A DNA stretch of 7,373 nucleotides from Nitriliruptoraceae bacterium (GTDB taxonomy: Bacteria > Actinomycetota > Nitriliruptoria > Nitriliruptorales > Nitriliruptoraceae), in NCBI GenBank assembly GCA_007125475.1, contig SLDB01000154.1:1-7373 (forward strand), in the 5' to 3' direction. A model generated the notes under the pieces. The model was not told the origin of the DNA and made no database searches. It was given only the letters and a program-made list of their open reading frames with translations. Positions 1-6,498 of the stretch are shown one piece after another (positions within the stretch are counted from its first letter, which is position 1; every line of letters begins with the position of its first letter). A program made the position numbers and the translations under genes.

Positions 1-572
1 CGGGGGACCCGCGGCACCGTGCGCCGCGCCGAGAGCACGACGACGATCGCGAGCACACCGGCGGCGAGGTAGCCGGAGCGCCAGCCGTAGGTGACGGCCA
101 ACAACGGGACGCTCAACCCCGCCAGCATCGTCGTCGCCGGGGGAGCGGACTGCTTGATCCCGAACGCGGTGCCAAGCCTCCCGGCGGGGACGGCGTTCGA
201 GAGCATCCGGTTCGCCGCGGGGGAGACGAAGCCGTGTGCCGCACCGCTGAGCATCAGCCACACCGCCAGCGACGCCCAGTTCACGGCGGTGAGCGCGATC
301 CCGAGCGCGGAGATCGCCGCGGCCGCCGACGCGATCCGGATCGAGACGGCCGCCCCGAGGTCGTCGGCCAGGCGGCCCAGGAACGGCGAGGTGACCGCGG
401 CACCGGCCCGGTGAAGCGCCACCGCGACCCCGAGCCCGACGGAGCCGAACCCCAGGTCGGCGGTGATCTGCACCGCCGTCGCCCCGGTGAGGAACACCGG
501 CAGCAAGCACACGATCGTCGCCGACGCGCCCAGCGTCATCGCCCCGGCGGGGGAGCGGCGTGTCGTGGTCAT
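1..572 (-). CDS. MFS transporter, N-terminal part (cut by window edge)
   Basis: This is the first 190 residues of a major facilitator superfamily permease, continuing off the left edge. Hydrophobic segments lie near residues 14-34, 43-63, 78-98, 100-117, 142-162 and 165-183, which matches the N-terminal six-helix half of an MFS protein. The loop between helices 2 and 3 carries the MFS motif A signature GRLADDLG (66-73). The stretch FGIKQSAPPATTMLAG (about 137-152) resembles the helix-5 region of MFS permeases of the CynX/sugar-efflux type. The ATG at 572 is preceded by GGAGG with a long 13-base spacing, so an in-frame CTG at 575 or the internal ATG at residue 12 are alternatives. It is divergent from the ketopantoate-reductase-like gene and probably shares its promoter region. 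The substrate cannot be told. Family call is firm, function unknown. Confidence 0.85.
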   Translation of the reverse strand, partial: MTTTRRSPAGAMTLGASATIVCLLPVFLTGATAVQITADLGFGSVGLGVAVALHRAGAAVTSPFLGRLADDLGAAVSIRIASAAAAISALGIALTAVNWASLAVWLMLSGAAHGFVSPAANRMLSNAVPAGRLGTAFGIKQSAPPATTMLAGLSVPLLAVTYGWRSGYLAAGVLAIVVVLSARRTVPRVP

Positions 573-779
573 CAGGGTTCGGTGTCCTCCGGCCGGATCT
601 CCTCGGGCGGGTGACCTCTGGCCGCACGTGGCGTGTGTATGGGTGCTCGTACACGTAGGGAACCGTAGTGGTTGCCGTCGGGGCGTCGGTCGTCGCCGGC
701 CCGATGCCGTGCGCCGCAGTTAGGCTCCTGACGACGCCGGTGCGTCCAGCCCGGTACCCGCGTGGTCGACGGGAGTCGG
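573..779. promoter_or_regulatory. Divergent intergenic region with candidate operator
   Basis: This 207-bp gap separates two divergent genes and must hold promoters for both. A 20-base inverted repeat (GTGTA at 635-639, TACAC at 650-654, 10-base centre) is the clearest protein-binding-like element, in the style of a TetR/GntR operator. A palindromic CACGTG sits beside it at 625-630. For the rightward gene, TAGGCT at 721-726 fits the actinobacterial -10 pattern TANNNT, but no convincing -35 is seen at the right distance. No leftward promoter is clear. Two purine-rich SD-like stretches precede the MFS start on the minus strand. No regulator gene is visible nearby. Confidence 0.3.
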
Positions 780-1757
780 ATGCGGTACGTGATCCACGGT
801 GCCGGGGCTGTCGGCGGCACCATCGGTGGCCGGCTCATCGAAGCCGGCCACGACGTCGCACTCATCGCCCGTGGCCCGCACCTCGACGAGCTACGGCGCA
901 CCGGGCTGCGACTGCAGCGACCCGACGGTGACCACACACACCGCGTCGCGACGTTCGCCTCGCCGGAGGAGGCTGCGATCTCGGCCGACGACGTCGTGGT
1001 GACGGCGGTGAAGTCGCAGCACGCGGTCGTTGCCCTCGATGCGCTCGCCGCCGCGGCGCCCCCCGACACCCCGGTGGTGTGTGCGCAGAACGGGGTCGAG
1101 AGCGAACGACTCGCGCTGCGACGGTTCGCCCGGGTGTACGCGATGTGCGTGTTCGTGCCCGCCGACCACCTCGAACCGGGGGTCGTGCGAGCCTTCGGCA
1201 CCCCCAGCTCCGGGTTCCTCGACATCGGCCGCTACCCGTCCGGCGTCGATGCCCTCGCTTCCCGGATCGCCGCCGACCTCGACGCCGCCGGGTTCGCCGC
1301 GCGGGCGGTCGCCGAGCCGATGCGGTTCAAGTACGCCAAGCTGCTGCACAACCTGCACAACGCCCTGGAGGCGCTCGCCGGTGGCGACGCCCGCGGCAGC
1401 GAGTTGGCCGAGCGCGTGCGCGCCGAAGCCGAGGCGGTGTTCGCCGCCGCCGGGATCGGTGTCGCCACCGACGCCGAGGAGGCAGAGCGACCCGGCGGGG
1501 CGCTGCACCGCCGGCCCATCGGTGAGCTGCGACGACGCGGCTCCTCGTCGTGGCAGAGTCTGGCGCGCGCCAGCGGCTCGATCGAGACCGACTACCTCAA
1601 CGGCGAGGTGGTGTTGCTGGGGAGGCTGCACGGGGTGCCGACACCGTTGAACGCCGCGGTGCAGCAGGTGGCTCGTCGTGCCGCCCTCGACGGCGTCGCG
1701 CCGGGCACGATCCCCCTCGACGAGCTCACCGAACGGGTCCTCGCCGCCGCGGGCTGA
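780..1757 (+). CDS. Ketopantoate reductase (PanE/ApbA) family oxidoreductase
   Basis: A 325-aa NAD(P)H-dependent reductase of the 2-dehydropantoate 2-reductase family, cytosolic, normal length. The N-terminal Rossmann fold has GAGAVG at residues 7-12. AVKSQ (K78) and CAQNG (N104) match the cofactor and substrate motifs of E. coli PanE (K72, N98). The C-terminal helical domain has KLLHNLHN, with K187 as the expected catalytic lysine (E. coli K176) and N191 as the next substrate asparagine. SSSWQSLARASGSIETDYLNG (255-275) supplies the serine and the catalytic glutamate E269 (E. coli E256). I chose ATG 780 because GGGAG lies just upstream, though only 4 bases away; GTG 762 would add six residues but has no SD. 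In bacteria the reference reaction is ketopantoate to pantoate for coenzyme A. No other pan genes are nearby, and many actinobacteria carry several paralogues, so the true substrate may differ. Confidence 0.85.
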   Translation: MRYVIHGAGAVGGTIGGRLIEAGHDVALIARGPHLDELRRTGLRLQRPDGDHTHRVATFASPEEAAISADDVVVTAVKSQHAVVALDALAAAAPPDTPVVCAQNGVESERLALRRFARVYAMCVFVPADHLEPGVVRAFGTPSSGFLDIGRYPSGVDALASRIAADLDAAGFAARAVAEPMRFKYAKLLHNLHNALEALAGGDARGSELAERVRAEAEAVFAAAGIGVATDAEEAERPGGALHRRPIGELRRRGSSSWQSLARASGSIETDYLNGEVVLLGRLHGVPTPLNAAVQQVARRAALDGVAPGTIPLDELTERVLAAAG

Positions 1758-1763
1758 GGCACC

Positions 1764-1793
1764 GGGAAGCTCGCGGGGTCGCGCCGACTTCCC
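1764..1793 (+). terminator. Possible terminator hairpin after the reductase gene
   Basis: GGGAAG at 1764-1769 pairs with CTTCCC at 1788-1793, and an inner GCG/CGC segment extends the stem across a mismatched zone. It begins seven bases after the stop codon at 1757, where a terminator is expected. There is no T-run after it, so it is only a candidate; actinobacterial terminators often lack the T tract. Confidence 0.3.
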
Positions 1794-1871
1794 CCTCCCG
1801 GAGAGGCGGACCGTGCGCGTTGTCGTAGTGTCGCCCCGCGACGGAGCGGTGGCGGGCGACGGACGAGCCAG

Positions 1872-1935
1872 CCCCACCGGCCACGAGGAGGTGATCCGCC
1901 GTGGGTGAGACGGCCGTCGAGCCCCACCGGTGGGG
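1872..1935 (+). repeat. Repeated CCCCACCGG pair able to form alternative hairpins over the PMT start
   Basis: CCCCACCGG occurs at 1872-1880 and again at 1922-1930. The second copy is the left part of a perfect 14-base palindrome, 1922-1935. The sequence 1927-1935 can therefore pair with the upstream copy (9 bp, enclosing the SD and start codon in a 46-base loop) or fold back locally on 1922-1926 (5 bp, loop CCGG). The second copy lies in codons 7-12 of the PMT gene. Pairing is directly visible; a regulatory role is inference. Confidence 0.4.
1886..1897 (+). promoter_or_regulatory. Extended Shine-Dalgarno of the PMT gene
   Basis: AGGAGGTGATCC is complementary to twelve consecutive bases of the usual bacterial 16S rRNA 3' end. 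The GGAGG core (1887-1891) is nine bases before GTG 1901, an ideal distance. It decides the GTG start for a protein whose N-terminus would otherwise be uncertain. Such a complete match is rare and implies strong ribosome recruitment, or a need to compete with local RNA structure (see the adjacent repeat pair). Confidence 0.8.
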
Positions 1936-3535
1936 TACCCGACGGCCGGGTCTGCGCAGCACCGCCGTGGCGCCGATGATCGTGGTCGGGGCCGCTGTCG
2001 TGGCCACGACCGTGCGACTGTCGACCCCCGGGGAGATCCACTTCGACGAGGTGCACTACGTCACCGATGCCCGCGACATCCTCGAGCACGGCGTCGAGCA
2101 GCGCTCCGCGGTCCACCCGCCGGTCGGACCCCGGATCATCGCCGCGAGCATCTGGCTCCTCGGCGACCACCCACTGGGATGGCGGGCACCCGCGGCGCTG
2201 GCGGGGATCCTCACCGTCTGGCTGACGTACCTGCTGGTCCGTCGACTCGTCACCGCGCCGGTGGCGGCCGCGTTCGCCGCCCTCCTCCTCGTCCTGGACG
2301 GCGTGTTCCTGGTCCAGGCCCGTATCGCGATGCTCGACATCTTCCTGGCGATGTTCGTCGTCCTCGCCGTGTGGCTGTTCGTCGTCGATCACCAGCGGCG
2401 CACGCGGGTGGTTCCACGCGCCGGGCCGCCGACGGCCGCGATCCCGTGGGCGTTGCTCGGCTCGGGGGCGGCGCTGGGGTTGGCCACGGCCGTGAAGTGG
2501 TCCGGGCTGTTCGCGTTGGGTGCCGTGGCCGCCCTCGCGGTCGGCTTCCAGGCTGCTCACCTGCGTCGCCAGGGCGTCGCGCTCCGACGGGCGTGGCGGA
2601 CGTGGCTGTGGTCCCTGGCCGGCCTCGTCGCCCTCCCCGCGGTGGTGTACGTCGCCAGTTGGACGCCGTGGCTGGCCGCCTACGACCGCACCGACGCCGG
2701 CCGGGAGGTCTGTCAGGACGTCCCGCCCGAGGAAGCCTGCCTGGCAGGGCCGGTCGAGCACGCCGCGACGCTGGTCGCCCATCATCGCCGCGTGGTGGCG
2801 TTCCACACCGGGTTGGAGAGCGACCATCGCTATCAGGCGTCACCGACGACGTGGCCGCTGCAACTGCGGCCGGTGAACTACCTCTGGGACCGCTGTGACG
2901 ACCAGGGGCTGGACCGTGACGAGGAGCCGTGCGCCCCGCCCGGCCGAGCGACACAGATCCTCGCGCTCGGCAACCTCGCGGTGTGGTGGAGCGGTCTGTT
3001 GGCGCTCCCGGTGCTCGTCGGCGGTGCGGTGCGCGGCCAGATGCGCAGCCTGGTCCCGCTGACGTTGCTGCTGGGCCAGTATCTGCCGTGGCTCTTCGTC
3101 GGCCGTGCGACCTTCTCGTTCTACGCGGTTCCGATGGTGCCGTTCCTCACCGCCGGGATCGCGATCGCCGTGCTGGAACTCGATCGAGCCCGCCGGTGGA
3201 GGGGCCTGCTGGTGGGGGGCGGTGCCGGTCTCGCCGTCGGGACGGCCCTCGCCGCCGCGGCGTGGTGGCGCTCGGCGCCGGATCTGTCGACCGGTTCGGT
3301 GGTGGTGATCGCGGCTGTACTGGTGGGTGCGGCGTTCGGCGGTCTGCGCGATCGGCGGGCGGAAGCGGTCACACCTCCGCAACCGCCGAGGCGTCGGTGG
3401 CGCGCGGGCGTGATCGGCGCCCTCATCCTCCTCGCGGCGATCGCCCTGTTCACCTACTTCGCGCCGATCTGGTTCGGGCTGCCCGCCGAGACGGCCGCCA
3501 TCCGGGCGCGCTGGTGGCTGTCAAGCTGGGTGTGA
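1901..3535 (+). CDS. PMT-family (GT39) protein O-mannosyltransferase
   Basis: A 544-aa polytopic membrane enzyme of the family that moves mannose from polyprenyl-phosphate-mannose onto Ser/Thr of proteins as they are exported; M. tuberculosis Rv1002c is the reference. Length fits the bacterial family. After a short cytosolic N-terminus and TM1 (about 22-38), the first outer loop has FDEVHY with the acidic pair D49-E50, then HPPVG (72-76). LDGVFLVQARIAMLD (132-146), GLATAVKWSGLF (193-204), YQASPTTWP (311-319), PVNYLWD (324-330) and TFSFYAVPMVPF (404-415) are all PMT landmarks. The end, APIWFGLP (521-528) then a W-rich tail, is also typical. Oddities: the usual lysine after HPPxG is P77, and the large outer loop has four cysteines (C271, C280, C332, C344). 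GTG 1901 is fixed by the strong SD. It appears monocistronic, ending at the 3563-3589 terminator. Its donor may come from the neighbouring GT2. Confidence 0.92.
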   Translation: MGETAVEPHRWGTRRPGLRSTAVAPMIVVGAAVVATTVRLSTPGEIHFDEVHYVTDARDILEHGVEQRSAVHPPVGPRIIAASIWLLGDHPLGWRAPAALAGILTVWLTYLLVRRLVTAPVAAAFAALLLVLDGVFLVQARIAMLDIFLAMFVVLAVWLFVVDHQRRTRVVPRAGPPTAAIPWALLGSGAALGLATAVKWSGLFALGAVAALAVGFQAAHLRRQGVALRRAWRTWLWSLAGLVALPAVVYVASWTPWLAAYDRTDAGREVCQDVPPEEACLAGPVEHAATLVAHHRRVVAFHTGLESDHRYQASPTTWPLQLRPVNYLWDRCDDQGLDRDEEPCAPPGRATQILALGNLAVWWSGLLALPVLVGGAVRGQMRSLVPLTLLLGQYLPWLFVGRATFSFYAVPMVPFLTAGIAIAVLELDRARRWRGLLVGGGAGLAVGTALAAAAWWRSAPDLSTGSVVVIAAVLVGAAFGGLRDRRAEAVTPPQPPRRRWRAGVIGALILLAAIALFTYFAPIWFGLPAETAAIRARWWLSSWV

Positions 3536-3562
3536 CCCGGTGCGTTCCGCGCCGTCGCCGGT

Positions 3563-3589
3563 CCCGGTGCTCCGCCCGGAGCCGGGTTT
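3563..3589 (+). terminator. Intrinsic terminator between convergent genes
   Basis: CCCGG (3563-3567) pairs with CCGGG (3582-3586) and CTCC (3570-3573) with GGAG (3578-3581), leaving a two-base bulge and a GCCC loop. TTT follows at 3587-3589. It sits 28 bases after the PMT stop and 13 bases before the end of the leftward operon, so the stem may serve both transcripts, although a T-run is present only for the + strand. Confidence 0.65.
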
Positions 3590-3601
3590 CCGGGCGTGGT
3601 C

Positions 3602-4264
3602 CTACGCCGGGGGCATCGGCGATCGACGGCGGAGCCGCTCGGCGAGCTCCCGCGTGCGTGGTGCGTGCTCCAACCAGCCGGCGTGACGTGCAGCCAGGAC
3701 GTCGTCCACGGTGTCCAGGTCGGTGCGGGGGGTGAGGAGCCGGGTCGTCAGGCCTGCGGCCTGAGCCCGTGCCACCGTCTCGTCGAGGACGTCGCCGGTG
3801 CTCATGCGCACCTCGAACAGCGAGGGGATCGGTCGCCCCGACCCGATGAGGTTGTAGCCGCCGTCGGTCGACGGTCCCAACACGACCGTCGATCCCCGCA
3901 ACGCGGACACCGCCTCCCGCAGGTAGGCGGCGTCGAGGGTCGGGCAGTCGGCCCCGACGAGGACGACACCGTCGTAGCCGTGGTCGTGGAGGTCCTGCTG
4001 TGCCGCGGCGAGCCGCTCGGCAAGGCCTTGGCCGCGCTGGCGGAGGAACCGGGTACCGGTTGGCAGGTGGGGAGCGAGCTGGTCCTGCCGCCCGGTGTGC
4101 ACGCACCACACCACGGCGTCCGTCACCGAGACCGTGTCGACGCAGTCTCGCAGCATCCCGACCGCCGCCTCACAGGCCTCCGCAGGATCGAGCGGCGGGC
4201 ACAGGCGTGTCTTCACCTCGCCGGGGACGGGTGCCTTGGCCATCAGCCCGATCGCCGCCGTCAT
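3602..4264 (-). CDS. DUF2064 / TIGR04282-type nucleotidyltransferase-like glycosyltransferase
   Basis: A 220-aa soluble protein with the GT-A/nucleotidyltransferase-like fold of DUF2064. KAPVPGEVKTRL (9-20) opens the protein, as expected. It is followed by QRGQGLAER (76-84), GADCP (104-108, the likely metal-binding aspartate D106), PSTDGGYNLIG (131-141) and TDLDTVDD (181-188). The N-terminal motif recalls the guanylyltransferase CofC and MobA-like enzymes, so nucleotide-sugar or NTP handling is plausible, but the family's biochemistry is undefined. NCBI-style names tie the family to arsenosugar biosynthesis; nothing else arsenic-related is seen here. ATG 4264 overlaps the upstream GT2 stop by four bases (ATGA) and has only a weak GGGG upstream, so translation is likely coupled. 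A longer reading to 4453 would run back inside the GT2 gene and is rejected. Last gene of the operon. Confidence 0.85.
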   Translation of the reverse strand: MTAAIGLMAKAPVPGEVKTRLCPPLDPAEACEAAVGMLRDCVDTVSVTDAVVWCVHTGRQDQLAPHLPTGTRFLRQRGQGLAERLAAAQQDLHDHGYDGVVLVGADCPTLDAAYLREAVSALRGSTVVLGPSTDGGYNLIGSGRPIPSLFEVRMSTGDVLDETVARAQAAGLTTRLLTPRTDLDTVDDVLAARHAGWLEHAPRTRELAERLRRRSPMPPA

Positions 4265-4989
4265 CGCCGACCCCGGCGGGTCGTCGCGGCGTGACGCAGC
4301 AGCACCCACCCCATCTTCGCTGCGGTCTTCACCGTCGCCCACGGCCTGCCGGTGACCTTCGATCGGCCCGCCGCCCGGTGGCGGTAGGCCACGGGTACCT
4401 CGAGGATCCGCAGGCCGCGCCGTCCGGCCCGGAGCACCATCTCCAACGGCCACCCGTAGGTCCGGTCCCGCATCCCGAGGTCCAGCAGCACCTCACGTCG
4501 AATCGCCCGGTACGGCCCGATGTCGTGGAGACGGGTTCCCGCCAACGCTCCGCACAGCCCGGCGAGGACACCGTTGGCGAGTACGGCGTGCCAGGGCATG
4601 GACCGTGGCTCGCGGCGTTGCCGGCAGCGGTGTCCGACGACGAGGTCGGCGTCGCCGGCCAGCACCGGCCCGGCCACCGCCGGAAGGTCGTCCCAGTCCA
4701 GCGACCCGTCGGCGTCGAGGAAGACGAGCACCTCGGCGCCCGTGGCCGCCTGCGCGCCCCGCCAGCAGGCCCAGCCGAACCCCCGGCGTTCTTCGACCAC
4801 CACCCCAACGCCGAAACCCCGCGCGACCTCGGCCGTGTTGTCCGCGGAGCCGTTGTCGACGACGAGGACCCCGATCCCCGACGGGCGGTCGGCGAGCACG
4901 TGTGGGAGTGCCTCGGCCTCGTCGAGCGCTGGCAGGATGGCCCAGACCCGTGGCGTCGACGCCCCGGAGCCGCGTTCGGTGCGCGTCAT
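4261..4989 (-). CDS. GT2 glycosyltransferase, polyprenyl-phosphate-sugar synthase-like
   Basis: A 242-aa GT-A family 2 glycosyltransferase, resembling the dolichyl-phosphate-sugar-synthase-like M. tuberculosis Rv0539. Nucleotide-binding ILPALDEAEALP (18-29) leads to VVDNGSAD (43-50), then the DxD metal site FLDADGS (90-96). The acceptor/catalytic region is HDIGPYRAIRRE (155-166), and GRSKVTG (208-214) is the basic motif seen near the end of DPM-type enzymes. There is no C-terminal membrane domain, so it probably works at the inner face of the membrane on polyprenyl phosphate. ATG 4989 has GGAGG (5000-5004, minus sense) at a good distance and overlaps the GT87 stop as ATGA. An extension to 5124 would overlap the GT87 gene and lacks support. 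Being beside GT87 and PMT, it is a plausible donor supplier for both; whether the sugar is mannose is not shown. Confidence 0.9.
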   Translation of the reverse strand: MTRTERGSGASTPRVWAILPALDEAEALPHVLADRPSGIGVLVVDNGSADNTAEVARGFGVGVVVEERRGFGWACWRGAQAATGAEVLVFLDADGSLDWDDLPAVAGPVLAGDADLVVGHRCRQRREPRSMPWHAVLANGVLAGLCGALAGTRLHDIGPYRAIRREVLLDLGMRDRTYGWPLEMVLRAGRRGLRILEVPVAYRHRAAGRSKVTGRPWATVKTAAKMGWVLLRHAATTRRGRR

Positions 4990-6479
4990 GGCCGATCCGC
5001 CTCCGTGCCCGGCACCTCGGTGGGAGGCTCGCCGGACGATGCGTCCCACGGTCGTGGTGACGCACCGGCTGCCGCTGGCGGAACGTCCTCGGGTGGTTGC
5101 CAGATCACCGCCCGCCGTGCCCATCGACTCCGCACCGCGGCGATGGCCAGGAGCACGATCGCTCCGGCGGCGATGTTGCGCAGCGGTGTGGACAGTCGCA
5201 TGCCGCCGGTGAGGAAGGCGAGGACGTCATCGTGGAAGATCGCGATGTAGGCGGCGTGCAGGAGGATCGCGAACCACCCCCACGCCCATCCGGCACCTCC
5301 CGCGACCGCGAGCGCGATGAGCGGCGCGGTGTACCACGAGAACGGCACGGTGAGGACGAACGCCGCCCCCATCAGCCACGCGGCCCGGGTGGGGGCCGGA
5401 CGATGTGAGCGCAGCACGGCGATGCCCACCGCGACGGCGACGATCGGGGTGACGACCCTGCCGTCAAGCCCCAGGGCGCGCACGAGCCGGAAACGGTCGG
5501 CCGTGGTGTACCCCTCCTCGTCGAGGTAGCCGGTGGTGAGGTAGCCGAAGACGTCCGTTCCCGCCGAGAGGTACAGCAGGTAGCCGGCGAGCAGCACCCC
5601 GACCGCGGTGACGCCCTGCCCGATGGCCGGTCCCCACCGCCACACCGTGTCGCGGCCGCGGGCGAACGCGGCCACGAGCATCAGGGGGAAGAGCTTGACG
5701 CCGGCCGCGACCCCGATCAACGCCCCGGCCCCCAGGTGCCGCCCACGCCACCACAGCAGGGTGGCGGCCACCGCCGCCAGGACGACGAAGGCGTCGACGT
5801 GCCCGGAGAGGCCGAACGCCATGATCGGGAGCGGGTTCCAGGCGTAGGCCACCACCCGGCGTGGGTCCCGACCCGCGGCCGTGAGCACCACCACCAGCAG
5901 CACGATCGCGGCGAGGTCGGCGAGGCTGACCAGCGCCTTCCAGCCGGTGGTCGTGTCCAGGCCGACCAGGTTCGCCCCCAGGAACGTCAGCTGGGCGACG
6001 GGCGGGTAGATCGTGCGGGCGAACTTGCGGTTGATGGGCTCCCACAGGTCGTCGCGCAGCTCCTCCAAGGCGGGGTCCTCGGGGGCGTGCACGTAGGGGT
6101 TGATGCCGCTGGCCTGGACCTGGCCGTCCCACAGGTACCGGTACATGTCCGTGGACAGCGCCGGCTCCAGGGGCACGAGCACCACCCGCATCAGCGCCGC
6201 GCCGACGATCACCACCGGCAGCGCGTGACGGACCCGTACCCGCGGGGTGAGCCAGGTTCCGACACCGAGCACCGCCGCTCCGGAGGCCAACATCGCCCAG
6301 TACACCCCGCCACCCCACCCCTGTTGTCCCAGCACACCGAAGGTGAGGTAGGTGGCCACCGCCACGGTCGCCGCGACGATGAGCGCCACCGCCGTCCGCG
6401 TCGGACCGGCGCCGTCGGCCCCTCGCGGCCGGTTGGCAGCCTCCTCGAGGTTCACCCGTCGGCCGTCGGTGGCCGGCAC
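4986..6479 (-). CDS. GT87-like (DUF2029-type) polyprenyl-phosphate-sugar-dependent GT-C glycosyltransferase
   Basis: A 497-aa membrane protein with about ten to twelve hydrophobic segments (for example 30-50, 86-105, 182-201, 226-243, 248-270, 286-305, 342-358, 366-392, 398-418, 434-449). After TM3, a large outer loop has LSTDMYRYLWDGQVQASGINPY (D111, Y113, R114, W117, D118, G119), the signature of GT-C enzymes related to GT87 mannosyltransferases, with D111 the likely catalytic base. YPP (158-160), AWNPLPI (213-219), GHVDAF (226-231) and GVKLFP (260-265) are further family landmarks. The last 40 residues are a Pro/Glu-rich, probably cytosolic tail. GTG 6479 is chosen because GAGGTGG lies seven bases upstream; GTG 6455 lacks an SD. 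It follows the AhpD-like gene by 19 bases and overlaps GT2 by four. The expected role is adding sugars to lipoglycan or another envelope acceptor; donor and acceptor are unproven. Confidence 0.85.
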   Translation of the reverse strand: MPATDGRRVNLEEAANRPRGADGAGPTRTAVALIVAATVAVATYLTFGVLGQQGWGGGVYWAMLASGAAVLGVGTWLTPRVRVRHALPVVIVGAALMRVVLVPLEPALSTDMYRYLWDGQVQASGINPYVHAPEDPALEELRDDLWEPINRKFARTIYPPVAQLTFLGANLVGLDTTTGWKALVSLADLAAIVLLVVVLTAAGRDPRRVVAYAWNPLPIMAFGLSGHVDAFVVLAAVAATLLWWRGRHLGAGALIGVAAGVKLFPLMLVAAFARGRDTVWRWGPAIGQGVTAVGVLLAGYLLYLSAGTDVFGYLTTGYLDEEGYTTADRFRLVRALGLDGRVVTPIVAVAVGIAVLRSHRPAPTRAAWLMGAAFVLTVPFSWYTAPLIALAVAGGAGWAWGWFAILLHAAYIAIFHDDVLAFLTGGMRLSTPLRNIAAGAIVLLAIAAVRSRWARRAVIWQPPEDVPPAAAGASPRPWDASSGEPPTEVPGTEADRP

Positions 6480-6498
6480 CGGTCGACCACCTCGGTGA

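Noticed and set aside
659..687. GGAAC at 659-663 as an ECF-type -35 for the reductase gene
   Set aside because: The nearest CGTC sites are 12 and 20 bases away, outside the usual 15-18 range, and no GTT lies at 18.
572..1225. 217-aa minus-strand frame ending at the MFS start with a TGATG overlap
   Set aside because: The overlap looks like a coupled gene, but the translation is Arg/Ser/Pro-rich and lies across the reductase gene and the divergent promoter region.
891..1877. 328-aa minus-strand open frame opposite the ketopantoate reductase gene
   Set aside because: No domain and biased composition; the + strand frame shows full family motifs.
1592..2827. 411-aa minus-strand open frame opposite the PMT gene
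   Set aside because: Low-complexity Arg/Gly/Asp/Pro-rich translation with no recognisable domain, antisense to a gene with clear family motifs. It is typical of GC-rich shadow frames.
4265..4453. Longer N-terminus for the DUF2064 protein
   Set aside because: The extra 63 residues lie inside the GT2 gene, are low-complexity and precede the conserved family start at MTAAIGLMAKAP.
4000..5250. 416-aa + strand open frame across the DUF2064, GT2 and GT87 genes
   Set aside because: It spans three real minus-strand genes in antisense and has no domain-like sequence.
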